Below are positions 1-7,356 of a DNA stretch of 64,000 bases, in pieces. Source of the stretch: Photorhabdus heterorhabditis (GTDB taxonomy: Bacteria; Pseudomonadota; Gammaproteobacteria; Enterobacterales; Enterobacteriaceae); NCBI RefSeq assembly GCF_018448905.1, contig NZ_RCWA01000012.1, forward strand, positions 1 to 64,000. The letters are read 5' to 3'. How positions within the stretch are numbered: position 1 is the stretch's first letter; every line of letters starts with the position of its first letter. The translations under genes and the position numbers were made by a program. The notes under the pieces were generated by a model, which saw only the letters and a program-made list of their open reading frames with translations, was not told the DNA's origin and did no database searches.

Positions 1-1
1 T

Positions 2-118
2 ATCAATGCGGCGCTCAACATCCGGCGCAAGGGCATACAGGAATTACAGGCGGCGGGACTCGTCGTTTCTGCCCATGGAGGCCAGCGTAAATCCGTCACA
101 CAGACGGTTGCGGCCTGA
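2..118 (+). CDS. IS200/IS605-family TnpB (OrfB), C-terminal end only
   Basis: Only the last 38 codons lie in the window. The frame reads INAALNIRRKGIQELQ and ends in a TGA at 116-118. The N-A-A-x-N-I-R-x-x-G pattern is typical of the extreme C-terminus of TnpB/OrfB RNA-guided nucleases of IS200/IS605 elements, just after the last RuvC motif. The start is outside the window, so intactness cannot be judged. It points into the stub of a toxin gene, which suggests the element landed there. Confidence 0.7.
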   Translation: MNAALNIRRKGIQELQAAGLVVSAHGGQRKSVTQTVAA

Positions 119-160
119 GAAGTGGGAGGACTCGCCGTTTACGGCGGGGAGCAGTCACTT
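119..160 (+). mobile_element. Right end of the IS200/IS605-type element
   Basis: Directly after the tnpB stop lies a subterminal hairpin: CGCCG (133-137) pairs with CGGCG (142-146) across a TTTA loop, and outer GACT (129-132) pairs with AGTC (153-156). Short imperfect hairpins downstream of tnpB are the recognition structures at the right end of IS200/IS605 elements. The exact cleavage point was not determined. Confidence 0.5.
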
Positions 161-197
161 ACGCTTTGTCTATGGTTTCCTTTTCATTGGATTTTGA

Positions 198-290
198 TGT
201 CATACATCCCAGATTTTTATAAATATTTCACCACCTGAAATTGAAATAGAGTTAGCGCTGAAACGACTGGAGGATATGACACATGGCTAA
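198..290 (+). pseudogene. 3' stub of a RelE/HigB-like toxin gene
   Basis: An open frame with no start of its own ends in EIELALKRLEDMTHG and a TAA that overlaps the ATG of the downstream XRE gene by 8 nt. Its position (toxin first, overlapping the antitoxin start) and charged helical C-terminus fit HigB/RelE-type toxins, whose genes precede a HigA-type antitoxin. Nothing toxin-like remains upstream of position 198, where the IS end lies. The family call is inferred mainly from position. Confidence 0.4.
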
Positions 291-570
291 AGTAACTCCT
301 ATCTTACATTCGGAAGTGAGAAAACGTCTTCTTAATACACCGGAAGCTCTGCAAGCCTATGCTGAGGCCACAGAAGAATATGAGTTGCTAGAACAGCTCA
401 CTGAGTGGCGGGAAAAGGCAGGTCTAAAAAAAGTAGATGTGGCTAAACGGATGGGAATTAACCCGTCCGCAGTTACCCGGATTGAGAAGAATGTAACGAG
501 AGCTAGCTGGCACACACTTAAACGTTATGCTGCTGCATGCGGAGTTGAATTATCTTTGACTACGAAATAA
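283..570 (+). CDS. XRE-family antitoxin (HigA-like), probably orphan
   Basis: A 95-aa protein. Residues about 38-90 form a helix-turn-helix: LTEWREKAGLKKVDVAKRMG is followed by a recognition helix with PSAVTRIEKN. This layout (short N-terminal helices, then XRE HTH) is that of HigA/RelB-type antitoxins that bind the toxin and repress their own promoter. The ATG at 283 is preceded by GGAGGATATGACAC. The partner toxin gene immediately upstream is reduced to a stub, so any present function is likely only DNA binding. Confidence 0.75.
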   Translation: MAKVTPILHSEVRKRLLNTPEALQAYAEATEEYELLEQLTEWREKAGLKKVDVAKRMGINPSAVTRIEKNVTRASWHTLKRYAAACGVELSLTTK

Positions 571-633
571 TGTTGTAAAATGCGTGTTCTGTTGGTGATA
601 ACACGCAGAGGCACACTTATTTGGTATGCCTTA

Positions 634-664
634 AAATGGCTTCCAATTAAAGAAGCCATTTTTC
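634..664. terminator. Bidirectional rho-independent terminator
   Basis: AAATGGCTTC (634-643) pairs with GAAGCCATTT (652-661) around an 8-nt AT-rich loop, with a T-run on the plus side and an A-rich flank that becomes a T-run on the minus side. It separates the plus-strand antitoxin gene from the convergent minus-strand operon. Confidence 0.75.
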
Positions 665-678
665 TGGGGTATTCCCAC

Positions 679-1221
679 CTAAAATCTCGTTTTTTTCAGC
701 GAAAGTAAAAACAGCATATTTTTAACAATAAAGGCGCTGATTAAAAAACAGAGGAAAACGAAAAGTGCATCGATATAAGTAAGATTAAGATAAATAAAAT
801 AGGCTGTTGTGACGCCAATAGCGGAATCAAGTTGGTCGAATAAAATAAATAGCCGCTTATTTTTCTCTGGATGTTGCCCCGGTGGTGCGCCGAGTCTTCT
901 TTTTAGCCAGGAGTTTGGTAATTCGAAAAGAACATAGCCGAGACCCGCCAGAAACCCGGTAAATAAGCAGGAAGAAATAGTCTGGGGAATCGTTGTGTCT
1001 TGTGTTCCAGTGTCGAAAACTAACCACAATAGCGAAAATAGCGCGGTAATAATGGGTACAGCAATAAAACCGCGCCAAGTCTTGTTACGGCCGAAATAAC
1101 GTTGATGTATTGGAATAGCCCAGTAGGCAAAATAGTTTTTTGTCACAATCACCATATGTAAACAGCCACCAAGGATGACGGGGATCATTAAAATCCACCC
1201 ATGATAAAAGCTATTGAGCAT
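679..1221 (-). CDS. CDP-archaeol synthase-like (CarS/DUF46) membrane cytidylyltransferase
   Basis: A 180-aa polytopic membrane protein with about five hydrophobic segments. Key loops are FGRNKTWRGF, then LPNSWLKRRLGAPPG, then LFDQLDSAIG. These match the conserved GxxKTWRG, SxxKRRxGxxPG and D-Q-x-D blocks of CarS/CdsA-like enzymes, which transfer CMP from CTP to a lipid phosphate. In archaea CarS makes CDP-archaeol; bacterial members are poorly characterised. I prefer the ATG at 1221 over an upstream in-frame start (1344) because it matches the family N-terminus and overlaps the upstream gene by 11 nt. Last gene of the operon. The substrate here is unknown; the neighbouring CDP-alcohol phosphatidyltransferase is the natural consumer of its product. 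Confidence 0.72.
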   Translation of the reverse strand: MLNSFYHGWILMIPVILGGCLHMVIVTKNYFAYWAIPIHQRYFGRNKTWRGFIAVPIITALFSLLWLVFDTGTQDTTIPQTISSCLFTGFLAGLGYVLFELPNSWLKRRLGAPPGQHPEKNKRLFILFDQLDSAIGVTTAYFIYLNLTYIDALFVFLCFLISAFIVKNMLFLLSLKKTRF

Positions 1222-1834
1222 AAAGACTCCAGAAATGAAGGCCGGTAAATAAAACAAACCCTGCAAGTGTTGTACTGACGATGGTACTGAGATGTTTGAA
1301 TTTATAAAACGGGCGATCCCATAGCATGGCGATACTGAATGCAATAAGCGCCAATGTTAGTAAGAGATGTGCCAACCATGACATTACGACTAAACTGACC
1401 AAAGTGTAACCGCTGACAATAAATAAGCTCCAGAATACGGGCATACCAAGATAGGAGAGTCGATCTTCATCCTGAATATTTCCGACTTCATTAAATACGG
1501 ATAATCGCAGACAACCGCTGATTATCATTAAGATAATAAACAGTGAATACCAGGATTGATAACCGGAAAGGTATAGGATGATGGATGGTGAGATCAGGTA
1601 AATAAGTTGATCCATAAATCCATCAAGATAACGGCCAAAAGGGCGGACAATATCTAAGTTTCTGGCCAGAATACCATCGAGTGCGTCGCCAAGCATGGCA
1701 AGATATAAGAACGCAATGGCCAGATAATGCCAATGCTGTAATGCGGCTGCCACGGAGAGAGCGCTAAATAGCGCTCCACCAATAGTGATATAGTCTGCTC
1801 TGTTTAGCTGGATGATGAAATGGTTACTGTTCAT
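1211..1834 (-). CDS. CDP-alcohol phosphatidyltransferase family membrane protein
   Basis: A 207-aa membrane protein with about six hydrophobic helices. It carries the full family signature D-G-x2-A-R-x8-G-x3-D-x3-D, read as DGILAR, eight residues, GRYLDGFMD (residues about 50-75). These enzymes (PgsA, PssA, archaetidyl-head-group synthases) displace CMP from a CDP-lipid with an alcohol, using two metal ions held by the Asp residues. ATG at 1834 overlaps the TGA of the ligase gene (ATGA), implying translational coupling. With the adjacent CarS-like enzyme it forms a complete activate-then-attach head-group module. The acceptor alcohol cannot be told from sequence. Confidence 0.82.
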   Translation of the reverse strand: MNSNHFIIQLNRADYITIGGALFSALSVAAALQHWHYLAIAFLYLAMLGDALDGILARNLDIVRPFGRYLDGFMDQLIYLISPSIILYLSGYQSWYSLFIILMIISGCLRLSVFNEVGNIQDEDRLSYLGMPVFWSLFIVSGYTLVSLVVMSWLAHLLLTLALIAFSIAMLWDRPFYKFKHLSTIVSTTLAGFVLFTGLHFWSLYAQ

Positions 1835-3405
1835 AATTTTTCCTTGTATGGAAAGGAGGATAATTGGTCTTTCTTGAGCATATTTATCAGCGCAATGCGG
1901 TTTATTTTGCTGTTATGGCGAATGTCAACGGGAATAGGATTGGCATAATAAATCCGGGTAACCAGAGTGAGATCCAGTTCGTCTAAAATGGTGGATAAAC
2001 CTGTCGGCAGGGTGGTACTTTCCAATATCAGCGCGGCTCCACCCAGAGGGTGCAATACAAATGCGCTCCGTGCGATATTTGACAGTTCATTAATCCTTTT
2101 TTCTACCATATAGGGATGGATAATACGCCCATCATCTAATATCACCTTGTCTTTTACCCGTCCAAGCAACCAGAGTTGCCTTGTGGCGTCTATGTAGCCA
2201 ACGTCACCGGTACAGTGCCAGATCCCTCCCTGTTTACGCGGGAGTTTGTTTTCTTTTGTTGCTTGAGGATTATCAATATAGTCTTTGAGCACATGAGGCC
2301 CGGCAACCAGAATTTCACCTATATCACCGGTAGCCAACGGAGTAATTTGCTGGGGATCAGCGGTTATCTCTCTGATACATATTTCGGCTTGTACGACGGG
2401 TTTCCCGACCAGATAACCATCATGTGTTGCCCAGTGATTTAATTGCGTTGTCATTTCGACCGTACTGATCGGTTCGACCTCGGTGGAGCCATAGACGACT
2501 AAATGCTTCGCATGTGGAAAGACGGTCAGACAGTTTTCGAGCAGTTCCTTATTGGCAGGAGCACCACCTACGATAACAGTTCGTACATTGGGGAATGACA
2601 ATCTGTTATTTCTAGCGTAATCAGTGAGTTTGCTCATATAAGCGGGTGCACCGCTGAGGCAGGTGACGCCCTCATTTTGCAACTGCCCGACGATCTTCTG
2701 TGCATCAACAGTTGCAGGATGGGCAAAGTCAAAATCAGGCAGAATACTGCTATTACCGCAGCACAATGAATGCAGTACCATGACGGGAAAACTGTGCAGG
2801 TCAATCTCATTCTTTTCTTCGGGAAGAAGCGCCTTTATGGCGTAAAGTTGTGCTAACAGGCTATCGTGAGTACGGTTTGCCCCTTTAGGTATACCGGTAG
2901 AACCAGAGGTAAAAGTAATTAATCCCGTCGTATCCGGCGGTAGGCTACGGCAGATAAAACGATTTAGTGGTAAATGTTGGCTGGGCGCTTTCAGTACTTT
3001 CATGCCCCAGATACGCTGTCCAATCACAAAACGGCGCGGTCGCCACAGTTCGGGGATCAGAAACCAGAATTTTCCTAATGCAGGTTGGGTGATAACCGCC
3101 GATAATTTACTGTGCCGTAGCGTCTCCCGGAGTTGTTTTTTGGAAAGACCCCGCTCAAGCATAACCGGAACCAGTCCCAATCCCAGAATGGCGATAAGCA
3201 ATGGGTAAAGTACTAATCCGGGCTGAACAATCACTAATAAGCGATCACCGGCCACGAACCCGGCTTGGGTTAACAGATGCTGGAAGTGGGATGCATGAGA
3301 AAAAAATTCCCGAAAACTTAAACTACTGCCGTGTGGTGCTTGCAGGGCTAAATGCTCAGGGTGTTTTTGGGCCGCATCGACAATGGGCTGACAAATATTT
3401 GTCAT
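1831..3405 (-). CDS. AMP-dependent synthetase/ligase (OleC/acyl-AMP ligase-like)
   Basis: A 524-aa adenylate-forming enzyme. The P-loop-like core TFTSGSTGIPKGA is near residue 170, VVYGSTEVEPIS near 310, and the hinge region GDVGYIDATRQLWLLGRVKD near 410. It should activate a carboxylate as an acyl adenylate for transfer to CoA, an amine or an alcohol. Parts, such as the N-terminal QPGLVLYPLLIAILGLGLVP stretch, recall OleC-type enzymes of hydrocarbon and beta-lactone pathways; that resemblance is from memory. ATG at 3405 overlaps the preceding stop by 4 nt. With the GNAT-like gene just upstream it suggests an activated acyl group passed to an amine or alcohol. The substrate is unknown. Confidence 0.8.
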   Translation of the reverse strand: MTNICQPIVDAAQKHPEHLALQAPHGSSLSFREFFSHASHFQHLLTQAGFVAGDRLLVIVQPGLVLYPLLIAILGLGLVPVMLERGLSKKQLRETLRHSKLSAVITQPALGKFWFLIPELWRPRRFVIGQRIWGMKVLKAPSQHLPLNRFICRSLPPDTTGLITFTSGSTGIPKGANRTHDSLLAQLYAIKALLPEEKNEIDLHSFPVMVLHSLCCGNSSILPDFDFAHPATVDAQKIVGQLQNEGVTCLSGAPAYMSKLTDYARNNRLSFPNVRTVIVGGAPANKELLENCLTVFPHAKHLVVYGSTEVEPISTVEMTTQLNHWATHDGYLVGKPVVQAEICIREITADPQQITPLATGDIGEILVAGPHVLKDYIDNPQATKENKLPRKQGGIWHCTGDVGYIDATRQLWLLGRVKDKVILDDGRIIHPYMVEKRINELSNIARSAFVLHPLGGAALILESTTLPTGLSTILDELDLTLVTRIYYANPIPVDIRHNSKINRIALINMLKKDQLSSFPYKEKL

Positions 3406-4457
3406 GCGATCCTCCTGTAATAAAGCGCATATTGATGTCTGGTGGAAGCGGGTGTATTGAAGAGCCGTTCTGCGGTCTTTAATGATTTATTATCTTCACG
3501 CATCAGGGCGCCCCCTAAACGGGGATGAACGAGGCTGGCGCTCTGCTGATATGAGTGATACAGCGAATGATATAGCCGACTCCCCCGATATTGCGGCGCA
3601 ACTGCTACAGTTTTCAACAAGCCTATAGCGGGCTGACCTTTTTGGCTCACGGATAAGCTAAGAATTAACCCAGTAATCTCGCCGCTGACGGTTTTAGCCA
3701 GAAATGACGCAGGGTAGAGACAAAAAGGTTTAATAAATTCCTTACCGCAATAATGTTGAAATGTTGTCCATGACGGTGTGGTGTAAGCGAAATTCTCGCC
3801 GAAGACTGAGTCGATGAAGGAATATAATTTAACCTGTTCTTGCATCCATAATTCTGGTGTTAACGGTAATAATGTTGCCTGGGGATCAGGGAATTTTTGT
3901 GCGCGTAGATAATCTTGCCGAAAGTTGTTTGCTATTGCTTGGGTGTCATCGAATAGCGAGGTATAGCGGTAACGAGTATTAAACCCCAACTTTTCTAATA
4001 AAGGGGAATAATAAGGCGGATTATAAGGTTCATTCTCAAAGGGGGGGACATCAAAATGATCAAGCCGGACGCGGTAATGCCCGAAGGTCGAAAAGTTAAT
4101 CGGCCCGTAGAGATTGTGTGCGCCATTTTTCTTGGCCCATTGTTCCAGGGCGCTAAACAGCATGGTGTTGCTTGCCATATCATTATCGGTTTCCCAAAAA
4201 CCGAAAAATGCGGCGGATTGACCATCAACGGCATGGGGCACTAAAAAACCGGCAAGACGAGTTTTCCCCGGAATACAGCCAATCCAGGCTTTGCTGTGAT
4301 TAAACCAGGGATTCTCCAGACTGAATTGTTGTTGTACCTTCTCCCGGTCTTCGCCAGGCCAGAGCGGCCAGTCACGGTAGATGGCTGCCGGAAGATCGAG
4401 AAAACTTTCAGGCAGTGGGTTGGCCGGGGACCACTCGCCCATGAAGATATCAGACAT
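3402..4457 (-). CDS. GNAT-like acyltransferase, YghO-type
   Basis: A 351-aa soluble protein. The central block NLYGPINFSTFGHYRV followed by PYNPPYYSPLLEKLGF is characteristic of the YghO-type group of large GNAT-like proteins. A C-terminal GNAT half contains GLLKTVAVAPQYRGSRLYHS, the acyl-CoA pyrophosphate-binding loop region (V-x-P-x-x-R-G). The ATG at 4457 is chosen because AAGGAG lies 6 nt upstream; an upstream in-frame ATG (4547) has no such site. The gene overlaps the end of the upstream gene by 8 nt. It probably transfers an acyl group to an amine in this pathway; neither donor nor acceptor can be read from the sequence. Confidence 0.65.
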   Translation of the reverse strand: MSDIFMGEWSPANPLPESFLDLPAAIYRDWPLWPGEDREKVQQQFSLENPWFNHSKAWIGCIPGKTRLAGFLVPHAVDGQSAAFFGFWETDNDMASNTMLFSALEQWAKKNGAHNLYGPINFSTFGHYRVRLDHFDVPPFENEPYNPPYYSPLLEKLGFNTRYRYTSLFDDTQAIANNFRQDYLRAQKFPDPQATLLPLTPELWMQEQVKLYSFIDSVFGENFAYTTPSWTTFQHYCGKEFIKPFCLYPASFLAKTVSGEITGLILSLSVSQKGQPAIGLLKTVAVAPQYRGSRLYHSLYHSYQQSASLVHPRLGGALMREDNKSLKTAERLFNTPASTRHQYALYYRRIA

Positions 4458-7194
4458 GTTCGCTCCTTGAAGGTAATTCTTCTGTAGTGGTGTTGTGCAA
4501 GCGGATAATACTCCCGGTTGCACCGTCCATGCGTACCCAATCGCCATCTTTTAAAATTTGGGTGACCGCTGGAATGCCAACAATTGCGGGAATACCCAGT
4601 TCGCGGGCTACAACGGCAGAATGAGAGAGTGTGGAACCACGTTCAATTAATAACCCGCCCGCTGTAGGGAATAATGGTGCCCAGCCGGGATCGGTACGAA
4701 CGGTACAAAGGATCTGCCCTGCCAGCGACATTTCATCCTGCGGGTTTTTAATTAAGCGAATAGTTGTTTCAACTAGCCCTGGATAACAACCGATGCCCTG
4801 TAGCATTCCGCTATCGGTTGGGGCTTGTTGTTCCTTATAGGGGTAGCTGTAATCTTGCTGCTGATACAGCGAGCCTCTAATGAAGAAGTGATGGGCTGGT
4901 TCATCCTCTGTTTCGTAACCAGCATACTCCTGTTTGCGTATGGCAACTAAAGGCTTAAGCTGAGTTTGTACCGCCGTTCCTTCGTAGCTGCTGTAGATTT
5001 CCTCTAACGTCAGATAGAAAATATCACGTGACTCGGCAAGGATTCCTTCCAATGCGTATGTCTGACCAAGCTGTATGAAAATATCCCGATATAGCCCAAA
5101 CATACGGGTTCGGGTGAAGCGCATATTTTCCCGGTGGCGTATTGCCTGGCGCAATTTCTGCAAATTCTTTTTGAAGGCGGCCATACGTTTGGAGCCAAGT
5201 TGCTCGCGTATTTGCTGAAATGCGGTGTTTTCTGCCTGAGTACGTAATTTTCTTTCCCGGCTGGATAACGTCTCTGGTGTGAGGGTATCGATAGCAAGGT
5301 AGTTTTTTAGTATCAGAAACAGAAAACTGGGATCTTGTTTTAGTGTAATAGTTTCCAGCTTTAGTTCGCCCATAGTACGATCGCCATATTTTTCAATATA
5401 ATCAATGCACTGTTGGTAGAATGGTTCATCGAGCTGGCGTGCTTGGGTTAACAGAGTACGTGCGTCACCGTTCGTTAGCAGGGTGCATAATTCAGGGCGC
5501 TGGCGCGCATATTGGCACATCTTTAACAGCACTTTGGTTGGTTGGGTACTTTCAATATCTTCGTCCCCTGAGAGGAGATCACCTAATAATGCCGTTGGAT
5601 TCTCAATGCCAGCCGCCGCCAGTCCCCGGTGTACTCGGCCATTAAACATCATTACGTAGAAATCATTCAGAATTGGCGTTGTCCAGCGCCGTAGCAGGTG
5701 CTCATCGAGATATTTCAATTTCTCGATTAGTTGGCCGCTGTTGCAGGTATGTAACTCTGTTCGTTTTATGGCTGCGGCATGTTGTTTAAATTGTGCTAAA
5801 AACAACTCTACTCGCCGATCCATCGTTCTGAAAGCGTATAGTAGTCGTAGCAATGCCCATCCCATTTGGGGAAGTTTTTTTATTTTATCGCCCAATGAAA
5901 GCTCTTTATCTTCAATGAAATCGACAGGATCTTCCATCCCCATCATTCTTTCCATATCTTTCTTATTAGTTTGGAAAGAGGGGAGTAATAATAGCCCTTT
6001 ATACCAGTTGTTGATGTTGTAATAGATCCGGCCTTTAATTAAGCCGAGCATATTTTCCAACATGGAACGATGCTGATTAACTTGTTTATCTGAGCAGCCC
6101 AATGCACGTATTGTCTGCTCATAAACAGTGGCATAACCAGCACGGGCAAAAGAGAAAGTCAGTGGCGTGGTTATTCCACAATAAGATTCTTGAATATTAG
6201 AGTTATCGAAGATAGTACGGTGTTCGTTCTTATCATCCTGACGGGGTAGTCTGGTTATTGGCCGGGTCTGTAGAATAAAGATTTGATGATTTTGCACCGT
6301 CCACTCAATATCTTGCGGACAACCGCGTGCCGCTGCGATTTTTTTTCCAATATCTCGCAATGCATATATTTCATCATCGGATAAGGTTGGTGCCCGCTGT
6401 TTTTCCTCTTCAACGGGTACTGTCACTGTACCGCTGCCGTTGGCGGTATCGAAGACACTTGCTGTCCCTTTTTGCGTGATATGGCGTTCGATCTCAGGCA
6501 TGGTGAGATGAACTGAAAACTCATCGGTATCGCATTCACCAGAAACTACACCTTCCCCAGTACCCCAAGCGGATGAGATTAAGTAATGTTGTCTACTGCC
6601 GGTAACTGGGTGCGCGGTAAACATGACTCCAGAAACTTCACCGGCAACCATGTTCTGAATAATAACAGCGCTACGGATATTACCCATCGGCAGTCGTTTG
6701 TGCAGGCGATATTGCAATGCACGGGTATTAAAGGCTGAAGCCATCACAGCACGTAAGCTGTCGGCAAGTGCGGATTTGCCACGCTGAAATAGGTAACTAT
6801 CCATCTGCCCGGCAAAAGAAGCATTGGCAGCGTCCTCACCAATAGCGGATGAGCGAACAGCAAAAAATGTATCTGGGTGATTCTCTGACAACAGAGCCAG
6901 CTCTGCTTCTAATTCCGCAGGCAGAGGGAGTGATTGTAACCATTGGCGCAAAGGGGCAGCAATGGCGTCGAGTTTTTCCTGGCTGATATCATGTGGCACG
7001 GAGGCTAACTGTTCCACAATGGTGATCGCAAATGTATCGTTAGCTAATAAGTTGTTTAGTACCTCGCTGCTGATGACCCAATAACCAGGTACAGGAAAAC
7101 TATTTTGCGTTAGCCATAATAAATTAGCCGCTTTGCCGCCTAAGGAATGCTCCGATAATTTAATAGCACTATCTTGAGTATAGAGATATTTCAT
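4450..7194 (-). CDS. PEP synthase/pyruvate phosphate dikinase-like phosphotransferase
   Basis: A 914-aa protein with the three-part plan of dikinases. The N-terminal ATP-grasp domain has GGKAANL, FFAVRSSAIGEDAANASFAG, GVMFTAHPVTG and an ILQTRPIT end. A divergent helical middle follows (about residues 330-770). The C-terminal phosphohistidine domain has ERGSTLSHSAVVAREL with the swivelling His near 858. It lacks the C-terminal TIM-barrel of true PEP synthase, so it resembles Rph-type enzymes that phosphorylate a small molecule with ATP as donor, releasing AMP and phosphate. ATG at 7194 follows GGTGG and begins MKYLYTQD; a start at 7236 has poorer context. A housekeeping ppsA role is unlikely. 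The acceptor is unknown. Confidence 0.75.
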   Translation of the reverse strand: MKYLYTQDSAIKLSEHSLGGKAANLLWLTQNSFPVPGYWVISSEVLNNLLANDTFAITIVEQLASVPHDISQEKLDAIAAPLRQWLQSLPLPAELEAELALLSENHPDTFFAVRSSAIGEDAANASFAGQMDSYLFQRGKSALADSLRAVMASAFNTRALQYRLHKRLPMGNIRSAVIIQNMVAGEVSGVMFTAHPVTGSRQHYLISSAWGTGEGVVSGECDTDEFSVHLTMPEIERHITQKGTASVFDTANGSGTVTVPVEEEKQRAPTLSDDEIYALRDIGKKIAAARGCPQDIEWTVQNHQIFILQTRPITRLPRQDDKNEHRTIFDNSNIQESYCGITTPLTFSFARAGYATVYEQTIRALGCSDKQVNQHRSMLENMLGLIKGRIYYNINNWYKGLLLLPSFQTNKKDMERMMGMEDPVDFIEDKELSLGDKIKKLPQMGWALLRLLYAFRTMDRRVELFLAQFKQHAAAIKRTELHTCNSGQLIEKLKYLDEHLLRRWTTPILNDFYVMMFNGRVHRGLAAAGIENPTALLGDLLSGDEDIESTQPTKVLLKMCQYARQRPELCTLLTNGDARTLLTQARQLDEPFYQQCIDYIEKYGDRTMGELKLETITLKQDPSFLFLILKNYLAIDTLTPETLSSRERKLRTQAENTAFQQIREQLGSKRMAAFKKNLQKLRQAIRHRENMRFTRTRMFGLYRDIFIQLGQTYALEGILAESRDIFYLTLEEIYSSYEGTAVQTQLKPLVAIRKQEYAGYETEDEPAHHFFIRGSLYQQQDYSYPYKEQQAPTDSGMLQGIGCYPGLVETTIRLIKNPQDEMSLAGQILCTVRTDPGWAPLFPTAGGLLIERGSTLSHSAVVARELGIPAIVGIPAVTQILKDGDWVRMDGATGSIIRLHNTTTEELPSRSEHV

Positions 7195-7356
7195 GTTATT
7201 CCACCAATGCAGCAATAGTACACTTATGTATATCATGGTCTTATTTGCACATAATATTTGTGGGTTAATAGATCAATAAGACTCGAATGTATTACAAGCT
7301 ATTGCTGCACCCTTGTTATTAGAGGAAGAGTGAATTAAATAACTTAATTCGATTTA

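Noticed and set aside
6-197. 63-codon plus-strand frame at the window start
   Set aside because: Wrong frame: the neighbouring frame gives the TnpB C-terminus, and this one is Arg/Ser-rich noise running through the IS end.
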